Source: Thermoplasmatota archaeon (lineage in GTDB: Archaea > Thermoplasmatota > JAQUQK01). From it: a stretch of 33,375 nt of DNA. The translations under genes were made by a program, and so were the position numbers. This document shows positions 26,895-33,375 of this stretch, one piece after another. The stretch lies in assembly GCA_028716125.1 (NCBI GenBank), contig JAQUQK010000002.1, positions 1-33,375 on the forward strand. Reading direction: 5' to 3'. Every line of letters starts with the position of its first letter. Position 1 is the first letter of the stretch. The notes under the pieces are model-generated. The model was not told the DNA's origin. It made no database searches and saw only the letters and a list, made by a program, of their open reading frames with translations.

Positions 26895-28658
26895 ATGCCC
26901 GGAAAATACTCTAGAGAATGGACAGCGATGACTGTTTCTGATGCGGCGACGGTGCGCCTGAATCCAAAAACGAAATGGGCGCTGACCGGCATTGCATTTG
27001 TGGCGCTCGTGCTTCTGCTGGTTTTCACAGAATCAAGCATAGGCGCTTTTGCGATGTTCATTTGGATAATTTATATCACATGGAATTCCAACAACAAGAT
27101 AACCACACGCGAGAAGCAGATCACGATTGTGCTTTTTGCAATTTTTGCGCTATTCTCTTTGCTGCCGATAGTCGGGGCGATTATACCGAATTATTACGCA
27201 TGGTTCGCAGTTTTGTGCATATCCCTGATGATATTGACAATTGCGCGCCCGTCTATGCTTTACAAGCGGAACATGGGCATCGATAAAATAAAGGTGTGGA
27301 AGCAAAGGCACTCTGCAGGAACATCAAGGAACGCAAAGCCACACAGGGCAAACTCAATAATGGCATTCATGGCCATAGTCGTTGTTTTGGGCATGATTTC
27401 GGGCCCGCTGGCCCCATTGGCGGATGCTGCCGCAGAACTCACGGAAACGGGAAAGCAAAACATGGCATTTGGATTCTGGAATGAATTTGGAATGCTTGTA
27501 CTAAAAGACTTGGTGCCGTATGTGGATAATGGGGGCTTATCTGTGGCAGGAATATTACAAAAAACCTTGGCGACAGAAGATCAGTATCATAGGATGAGCA
27601 TAACATACCTAATCAATGGCAGAGGTCCGAAGATTTCTGTTAAATCTGCCTCGGTAATGTTCAGCGGAGACCCCCCAAAAGGCAACTTCATCGGTCAAGG
27701 GCACTCATGGAACACAACAATAACAATGCAGTTTCAGGACTATATCCACAGCGAAACCTTAAACGATATGCCGGGCATATCGCCTTATACTATAAACTGG
27801 GAACTATGCGGCACGGGTGGTAGGGACTACTATTCGTGGCTTCCGCCAGAGGAACTTGCAAAAATAGAAGAAATGACTCTGTATGCAATTGTTACAAAGG
27901 CCGGGGCATACACACCCTCAAGCATTGTCAATTATCTCTTTCATAGCAACACCATATATTCGAATGATGATATGGTGTATGCAATTTCACAACCTACAAT
28001 ACCTCGCTTTCCGAACACAGACGATGGCAAAATATTGGAGTTGACCGCAAAATCACCAAGAACATCAATGTATGAACTCAAAGGCACCACATGTCCTAAG
28101 TTAGATGTTTTATATATATTCAGCGCAGATGTAGCATATTGGGGGGAATACACCGACTCAAACGGGGTGGTGCGCGATTTGACGAAACCAGCCGCATACC
28201 AATTCACACCATTTGTTTGGACAATAACAGTAGACAATCCATGGTATAATGGCAGAGAAGCACCAGGAACCTGGCAGGAGTATCCATCGTGGATAACTCG
28301 CACAGTAGCGGACTCGGTCAGCGGTGCGTTCCACAAAGTCGAAGTTGGGATGAGTAACGCAGCATCGATAGGCGACGCATATTATCCGGGCTTCGGCCTC
28401 TCCGCATTCAATGGCTACTGGCTTTGGGTGCTATTGGCGCTGATTCCGATATCCCTCTTTGCATCCTGGTACATGGGCGCCTTCAATGGATTGAGAAAGC
28501 GCAAGGGCTTCGGATGGATACCAGAACGCCTCAACAAGACGCAGAAGGAAATGAAGAAGATGGGCGCGCCTTTCAATTCGGAGCAGTTCGCAGACTTTGC
28601 CGGATCTAACTCGGGCGGAGTGGTCATAAACTACGCTGGCAAGGGGCGAAAATATTGA
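26895..28658 (+). CDS. Large polytopic surface protein with exposed domain
   Basis: 587 aa. Four hydrophobic helices in residues 28-120 and a fifth at about 154-175 (IMAFMAIVVVLGMISGPLAP), then an ectodomain of about 335 residues, beta-rich and aromatic, then a TM at about 515-537 and a cytoplasmic tail. The ectodomain coding region (about 27480-28250) is clearly more AT-rich and uses different codons (TTA, AGA, CAA) than both ends of the same gene. This suggests domain exchange under receptor or immune-type selection. It may be a fusion/attachment or pore component; no family recognised. Confidence 0.65.
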   Translation: MPGKYSREWTAMTVSDAATVRLNPKTKWALTGIAFVALVLLLVFTESSIGAFAMFIWIIYITWNSNNKITTREKQITIVLFAIFALFSLLPIVGAIIPNYYAWFAVLCISLMILTIARPSMLYKRNMGIDKIKVWKQRHSAGTSRNAKPHRANSIMAFMAIVVVLGMISGPLAPLADAAAELTETGKQNMAFGFWNEFGMLVLKDLVPYVDNGGLSVAGILQKTLATEDQYHRMSITYLINGRGPKISVKSASVMFSGDPPKGNFIGQGHSWNTTITMQFQDYIHSETLNDMPGISPYTINWELCGTGGRDYYSWLPPEELAKIEEMTLYAIVTKAGAYTPSSIVNYLFHSNTIYSNDDMVYAISQPTIPRFPNTDDGKILELTAKSPRTSMYELKGTTCPKLDVLYIFSADVAYWGEYTDSNGVVRDLTKPAAYQFTPFVWTITVDNPWYNGREAPGTWQEYPSWITRTVADSVSGAFHKVEVGMSNAASIGDAYYPGFGLSAFNGYWLWVLLALIPISLFASWYMGAFNGLRKRKGFGWIPERLNKTQKEMKKMGAPFNSEQFADFAGSNSGGVVINYAGKGRKY

Positions 28659-29668
28659 AGCTTGATTTGAAGAAAATGGGCGCAAGGCAGAAGCGTCGCT
28701 TCTACTCCAAGCTCGTAATCGCATGCTACGTCGGGTTCGTCGCAGTCATGGTTCTCTACGGCTATCTAGCAAATCCATCTATATCGAATTCCCGCGTTAC
28801 CGTTGACAGCGAATTCAAGCAGGTTTACGACCAGGGTGATGAGATCACGATTGCGGGGCGCATTCTAGGCGGGGCGGCAGTCCAAGCGATAGTTTTCGAC
28901 CCAAACACCAACATAGGCGTTGATGCCAAGGTCTCCGCTGGAGCGTATGGCGTATCGATTCCAGCAAACTCGCTCGGGCATCCTGGATGGCACCGTATCG
29001 GAGTTGTTGCCAAAGTAGAGCAGAACGGGCGCACAGGCTGGACGGAGCCGTCATATGTGGACATAAATACCGAGAACACGAATGAGCCATCGGCGCTTAC
29101 TGCTTTCAGGAATATATTCAAGCCGGTTACGGCCCCGATAGCTAACTTTATAGGCGTATTTGTAGAGGGCGGCACCGACCCTGCAGACCTGAACGGCGAT
29201 AACTATGCCGACGTCCTCGAAATGACGCCGGTGCAGCCGGCGCATCAGGCGGTTTCTAATTTTCCGCTTGTATTTGTATCTATCATCATGGTAATTGCTG
29301 TGGTGGTGGTTTATGCCTTCAGCGTAGAGCCTACTGGATGGTTGAGGGGCGTATTCGCGCAGAGCCGCAGGGACCGGATTAGGATCGCGGAGATAAAGAA
29401 GGAACGTGACATAGCGCTCAAAAGCATAGATGCGAGAAGGCAGCGCGAGGAGCAGAACCTCGCCGAAAGGCTGAGCCGCGCTCAGACCAATGCCGAAGTT
29501 CAGAAGATAAGAGAGATTGCGAGGGCCGGCGCACAAGCGCGCCGCGCTGAATCTGCTGACGTGCAGAAGTCATACCAGGCGCAGATAGAGCAGGCGAAGG
29601 CAGCGGCGGCGATGGCGCGTTCGAGGGAAGCACCGCGCACGACACAAGTTTTCATCGGGCAAAAATAA
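28655..29668 (+). CDS. Bitopic surface protein with cytoplasmic coiled coil
   Basis: TTG start overlapping the previous stop (TTGA). 337 aa: TM at about 20-40; ectodomain 41-205 that starts with an Ig-like segment (DSEFKQVYDQGDEITIAGRI ... VQAIVFDPNT); TM at about 207-227; then an Arg/Gln/Ala-rich cytoplasmic coiled coil to the end. The ectodomain contains DPADLNGDNYADV, a Ca-binding dockerin/EF-like loop. It probably links surface and cytoplasmic parts of the complex encoded with gene 26895. Confidence 0.65.
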   Translation: MKLDLKKMGARQKRRFYSKLVIACYVGFVAVMVLYGYLANPSISNSRVTVDSEFKQVYDQGDEITIAGRILGGAAVQAIVFDPNTNIGVDAKVSAGAYGVSIPANSLGHPGWHRIGVVAKVEQNGRTGWTEPSYVDINTENTNEPSALTAFRNIFKPVTAPIANFIGVFVEGGTDPADLNGDNYADVLEMTPVQPAHQAVSNFPLVFVSIIMVIAVVVVYAFSVEPTGWLRGVFAQSRRDRIRIAEIKKERDIALKSIDARRQREEQNLAERLSRAQTNAEVQKIREIARAGAQARRAESADVQKSYQAQIEQAKAAAAMARSREAPRTTQVFIGQK

Positions 29669-29686
29669 CTGTCACTACAGAAAATC

Positions 29687-29714
29687 ATTATATATTAATA
29701 AAGGCTATCCAAAT
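29687..29714 (+). promoter_or_regulatory. Promoter of the giant surface protein
   Basis: TTATATATTA at 29689-29698 is centred about 22 nt upstream of ATG 29715, giving a leaderless or nearly leaderless mRNA. This promoter lacks the CTGACACACCC and GTATACACA boxes, so the gene is controlled differently from its neighbours. Confidence 0.55.
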
Positions 29715-32700
29715 ATGCAAAGCAAAACTGCACGAAATCGTGTTGCCTGCTTGATTCTCACAGCAATGCTGCTTTCCGGATGTTTCACAATATCCGAAAC
29801 GGCTTCTGCCTCCGCGCTTTCAAATATATATGGCATTCTCCAGACGGTGACATCGCCATCCAACATCCTAAACGCAAACATCAGGTTCATGGCGCAAACT
29901 GGCGAATATCGCTTGATCTCATCACTCATTGACCTGCTCAATACTTCATCTCTCATATCTTTCTCAATAAATGACCGCAGCATCGAACCCGTACGCATTC
30001 GTTTTGTTAAGTCATTCATAGATTCGAAATTCGCGCTTCCTGCCTTTTACATTGACAACAAGGAGCAGGCAATAATAATCGGCTCAGACTACTATGAGAT
30101 TCGTTTCACTCCAGTAATCGACACGTGGAGCGTAAAGGTCAACGAGTCCGCCGTCCCGTTCGATATCTCGAAGATTCTCGCAGGCACCAGGACATTCGGC
30201 AAAGGTTCGGCATCGAGCATCCTTTTGAGCCGCGCAGAGGGTATGTGGATTCGCCTGTCGCAGCACGATGGCAACGGCGGAATATTTACATTCATGCCAG
30301 CCACAGGCCGCTCTAACTACGGCTGTCCAGTATCATTCAGCAAGTCGTGGCTTTCAGCTACATTCGGCATCACGCATCCGTTCTTTGAGTGGGGCGACAG
30401 CAAGCCGCGGATGCTTCTTAAATACACGGAAAATGCGACGCATTACACAATCACGCCGGAGCATTTTTCAGTGATTGGAGTACATGAGGCGGCGACTGGC
30501 ATAATCACGAACGGCGGGCGAATTCTCTGCAAAGAACCCGTGGATGATTTGTTTTCGACGCCGGCGATGGTGACGGCATCAAGCGAAATGGGGAATATTA
30601 CAAAAGGTCTGTCTACGACTGAGGGCTACCCTGCCCCAACTCTCTTCGACATGAACGGCATATTATATGCAATAGTTGCTGGTGCTGGTGGTAGTTACTC
30701 GGGTTGGTTGTATACGAATTCTGGATGGATTTCAAACACAGCTATAGTTTCTGGCATTTCTACACCAGCCGAACACAGCGGTATAACAGTATTTTGTAAA
30801 GGCGGCATATGGTATTGCATTGTAACAGTAGGCAATAGTGGGACCGCATTTTATGGATTCAAATGGATGGGATCCACATGGGCTTCAAACGCATCCATCG
30901 TTTCTGGTCTAATATCTTCACAATCACATACAAAACCATCAGTATTCCAAATGGATGGAATATATTATCTCATACTCGGCAGTGCCGAAGGAATATATTC
31001 TGGATTCGAATGGATGGGATCCACATGGGCTTCAAATGCATCCATCGTTTCTGGTCTAATAGCAGGGTCGGGATGGAACTACCCATCGGTTTTCTATAAA
31101 GATTCTAATTGGTATGCCATAATTGGAAAGTATAATGCGATAAGTGGATTCAAATGGATGGGATCCACATGGGCTTCAAATGCATCCATCGTTTCTGGTA
31201 TATCTATAAGCGGCAGCCCACAATATCCATCTGTATTCTACATATATGGCACATATTGCATCATTATCGGTTCATGGCAAAAATTCTATGGCTATGTATG
31301 GGAGGGCTCCGCATGGACGAAAAATTGGTTAATTAAAACAAACGCAAAAGATGATTCAACATCAACAGGGTGGAGTCCCCTTCCTTCTAACGAGCCATCG
31401 GCGTGGATAAAATTCGATGCAGGCTCAGTCAAGAATATTTCATCATGCCGCATCTACTGGGGTTCAGAGGTTGCATTCCACCCAGCCAGATATCACATCC
31501 AAGTCTCTTCAGACAACAGCACATTCTACACAGTAGTCACCGAAACCTCCGCCCCGCCCGCTTCAGCCTGGAAGAAATATGGCTGGCTGAATTACACCAA
31601 TGTCCGTTACATCAAACTTATAATTGATCAGCACGGCAGTTCCGGCACGAGAGTTTTTGAGTGTGATTACTATCAATGTTCGGCATTTATACCATCAAGG
31701 ACATCGGGGTTAATTTCCGAAATCGATTCCTGTTCATTCTCAACCTCTTACGCATATTTCGCATCAACCACAATCAAAATCCCCATATCAACAAAAGTTA
31801 CTGGAATCGTCAGCGTCAAAAATAATGCTGGCAATATATATGCCACCAACGTCACCGCAATCAACCTTCTCATTAACAACACATATTATTACGATGCAGT
31901 AAATCAGTTCGTCTACATCGGAACCAATAATGTCTCGCAGAACAAAATAATCAACTGGACCGTCTCCGCTTTATATGGCAGTTCATTCAATATTACAATA
32001 GCACCAAAGCTTGTTGATGTTGGGTTCCCACTTCACTGCCAAGGCACAATTGGCGACGCAGACGGCAAGATGATTTCAGGAATGATGGCATACACTGATA
32101 TATATAGTGGAACCGAAAAAATAGCATCGGGCCCAATATGGAACTGCACGGGAGGAAACTACCTATCGCTAATAGATACTACTTCTATAGCACCAGGGCC
32201 ATATTCCATCAAAATATCATTTACAGATTCTGGAACGGGCACGACATTTTCCACAACTAAACCGATTTACATTGGAAAGAGAGATGTGACATGGGATCCA
32301 GACGATCCGCAATATTCTTCCGCGTGGCTATACTACACTTTCTTCGATTCAAATTCAGGCACCCAGCTCCGCGACGACATATACAAAGTTTATATCTCGT
32401 CAGATGCCACAATCGAAGCAGCCGATCGCGTCAAGGGCGGCAAGTTCCCGACATACATCAACCAAGAACTATTTCTTCAGATCCGCGACTACTGGGACAA
32501 CACAATATATCCTGCAGGCGGCGGCACATATCAGTTCCGCATTTCAAACGGGGAAACATATCTTGACATTCCAATCGCGTTGCGTTCGTTCAAGGTCAAG
32601 AACACAAATTCCAGTACCGTATACTTCACGATGACGCAAAACAGCATCCGCCACAGCGAATGGATTCTGCCACAGGAAATCACGAGCTGGTATATCGGGG

Positions 32701-33375
32701 ATGGCACGTATGCAATCACAAAGCAATATTACAACAGCAAGACAGGGGCATATCAGCAGACACTTAACGACAATGTCGCGGTCAGCAATGATTTGTTCTA
32801 CTGGATCCGCGGCTACGACCTCGAAGACATCATAATTAACATCGATGCCAGCAACGCTTCACTAGCAAATCTAATATTGAATGTCGATATAAATGTAGAT
32901 GCGACCAATGCGACAATAGGAGCACTGATTACTAACATCCAAAACAAAATCGAGGTGGTTAATTCAACCGTTGGCGAAATCTATTCGAACATGATTGTAA
33001 ATTTCGACATCGTGAACTCCAGCATAGACTGGCTTAACAACACCCTGCTTCTGAAGTTCGACATAACAAATTCAAACATAGATTCCCTTGAAAACTCAGT
33101 CCTCGTGGCCATCGACCTTTCAGAAACGAATCTTACCACATTGTCAAACACGATCATAAATGCCTTGTCGGTCGTGGACTCCGTAGTGGACACGATAAAT
33201 TCTTACCAGGTCACCCACTTTGCAATCACCGATGCAAAGATAAATTCCCTTAACAACACCCTGCTTCTGAAGTTCGACATAACAAATTCAAACATAGATT
33301 CCCTTGAAAACTCAGTCCTCGTGGCCATCGACCTTTCAGAAACGAATCTTACCACATTGTCAAACACGATCATAA
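29715..33375 (+). CDS. Giant lipobox-bearing surface protein, runs off the window
   Basis: An uninterrupted frame of more than 1,220 codons, missed by the track because no stop is inside the window. N-terminus has a signal sequence with lipobox LLSGC (Cys23). Residues about 295-540 contain five units with WMGSTWASNASIVSGL-type ends and 'PSVFxxDGxYYxIIG' strands, resembling propeller blades. About 548-660 (KFDAGSVKNISSCRIYWGSE ... FHPARYHIQVSSDNSTFYTV) is like an F5/8 type C (discoidin) carbohydrate-binding domain. Ig-like domains follow, and from about 1045 Asn/Asp/Ser/Leu-rich repeats of 72 aa. Adhesin, tail-fibre-like or S-layer-binding roles fit. Confidence 0.8.
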   Translation, partial: MQSKTARNRVACLILTAMLLSGCFTISETASASALSNIYGILQTVTSPSNILNANIRFMAQTGEYRLISSLIDLLNTSSLISFSINDRSIEPVRIRFVKSFIDSKFALPAFYIDNKEQAIIIGSDYYEIRFTPVIDTWSVKVNESAVPFDISKILAGTRTFGKGSASSILLSRAEGMWIRLSQHDGNGGIFTFMPATGRSNYGCPVSFSKSWLSATFGITHPFFEWGDSKPRMLLKYTENATHYTITPEHFSVIGVHEAATGIITNGGRILCKEPVDDLFSTPAMVTASSEMGNITKGLSTTEGYPAPTLFDMNGILYAIVAGAGGSYSGWLYTNSGWISNTAIVSGISTPAEHSGITVFCKGGIWYCIVTVGNSGTAFYGFKWMGSTWASNASIVSGLISSQSHTKPSVFQMDGIYYLILGSAEGIYSGFEWMGSTWASNASIVSGLIAGSGWNYPSVFYKDSNWYAIIGKYNAISGFKWMGSTWASNASIVSGISISGSPQYPSVFYIYGTYCIIIGSWQKFYGYVWEGSAWTKNWLIKTNAKDDSTSTGWSPLPSNEPSAWIKFDAGSVKNISSCRIYWGSEVAFHPARYHIQVSSDNSTFYTVVTETSAPPASAWKKYGWLNYTNVRYIKLIIDQHGSSGTRVFECDYYQCSAFIPSRTSGLISEIDSCSFSTSYAYFASTTIKIPISTKVTGIVSVKNNAGNIYATNVTAINLLINNTYYYDAVNQFVYIGTNNVSQNKIINWTVSALYGSSFNITIAPKLVDVGFPLHCQGTIGDADGKMISGMMAYTDIYSGTEKIASGPIWNCTGGNYLSLIDTTSIAPGPYSIKISFTDSGTGTTFSTTKPIYIGKRDVTWDPDDPQYSSAWLYYTFFDSNSGTQLRDDIYKVYISSDATIEAADRVKGGKFPTYINQELFLQIRDYWDNTIYPAGGGTYQFRISNGETYLDIPIALRSFKVKNTNSSTVYFTMTQNSIRHSEWILPQEITSWYIGDGTYAITKQYYNSKTGAYQQTLNDNVAVSNDLFYWIRGYDLEDIIINIDASNASLANLILNVDINVDATNATIGALITNIQNKIEVVNSTVGEIYSNMIVNFDIVNSSIDWLNNTLLLKFDITNSNIDSLENSVLVAIDLSETNLTTLSNTIINALSVVDSVVDTINSYQVTHFAITDAKINSLNNTLLLKFDITNSNIDSLENSVLVAIDLSETNLTTLSNTII
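30855..31200 (+). repeat. Three near-identical 55-bp segments in the propeller region
   Basis: GGATTC(A/G)AATGGATGGGATCC and the following 35 bases (ending CATCGTTTCTGGT) occur at about 30855, 31002 and 31146. Spacing is 147 and 144 bp, so each marks the same strand of successive protein repeats. Sequence between them has diverged, while these segments are almost unchanged, which suggests gene conversion or recent duplication. Confidence 0.85.
33033..33375 (+). repeat. 216-bp in-frame tandem repeat at window end
   Basis: The 127 bases from 33033 to 33159 recur without any difference at 33249-33375, a period of 216 bp or 72 codons; the second copy is cut by the window end. The encoded unit includes LNNTLLLKFDITNSNIDSLE. 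More copies probably follow. Confidence 0.9.

Noticed and set aside
30863-31336. Plus-strand ORFs beginning MDGIHMGFK
   Set aside because: They are out-of-frame readings of the near-identical 55-bp segments inside the giant surface-protein gene.

Overview
The window looks like part of an archaeal mobile element (virus, plasmid or integrated element) rather than a chromosome core. Evidence: TATA boxes of the TTTATAAAT type about 22-26 nt upstream of start codons, many leaderless starts, GGTGAT/GAGGTGA ribosome-binding sites, frequent TTG/GTG starts, ATGA and TAATG stop-start overlaps, a type II tRNA-Leu without encoded CCA, an AbrB-like regulator and a DUF2080-like (transposon-encoded, archaeal) protein. 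No ribosomal, metabolic, integrase, capsid or recognised replication gene is visible. Host lineage cannot be fixed from the sequence alone; large in-frame tandem repeats are reminiscent of Borg-type elements, but that is only an analogy.

Layout. (1) 1-613: minus-strand control end with an AbrB-like gene, a terminator and a dense palindromic control region. (2) 614-10288: one long plus-strand run of tightly packed, mostly tiny genes (28-120 aa), many with Cys pairs typical of zinc ribbons, interrupted by a tandem-repeat protein, a 69-nt tRNA-like structure, a SWIM/winged-helix protein, a large C5-cytosine DNA methyltransferase, a second (amino-)methyltransferase with a homopolymer frameshift, and a 511-aa double winged-helix protein whose own gene carries an array of TTGACGCAA boxes (possible initiator/partition protein with its binding sites). 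(3) 10443-24305: successive operons of membrane proteins, each behind a strong promoter: a secreted coiled-coil protein and four partners (10471-14394); a DNA-binding-type protein plus a P-loop ATPase fused to a PD-(D/E)XK-like domain (14456-17471); then multi-TM proteins and proteins with an N-terminal TM, an N-glycosylation-rich ectodomain and a C-terminal TM. (4) 24295-25870: regulatory/RNA island with minus-strand genes, a GC-rich structured non-coding stretch with a GC-skew switch, tRNA-Leu(TAA), an H-type pseudoknot built of two interleaved perfect inverted repeats, and the DUF2080-like gene. (5) 25920-33375: more membrane/surface genes ending in a >1,220-aa lipobox-bearing surface protein with a propeller-like repeat region, an F5/8C-like domain and 216-bp tandem repeats that run off the window.

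Regulation is unusually legible. Two promoter cassettes are copied between operons: one (upstream of 14456 and 19087) places GTATACACA/TGTGTATAC arms symmetrically around the TATA box; the other (four copies, upstream of 17526, 20202, 21566 and 26895) shares about 40 bp including CTGACACACCC and a TATA box flanked by CATTCTT direct repeats. I infer that the element expresses a coordinated cell-envelope system (virion envelope/egress or conjugation-like DNA transfer) powered by the ATPase-nuclease, with the small zinc-ribbon genes and methyltransferases as the intracellular/early module. Which of these it is cannot be decided from sequence reading alone.
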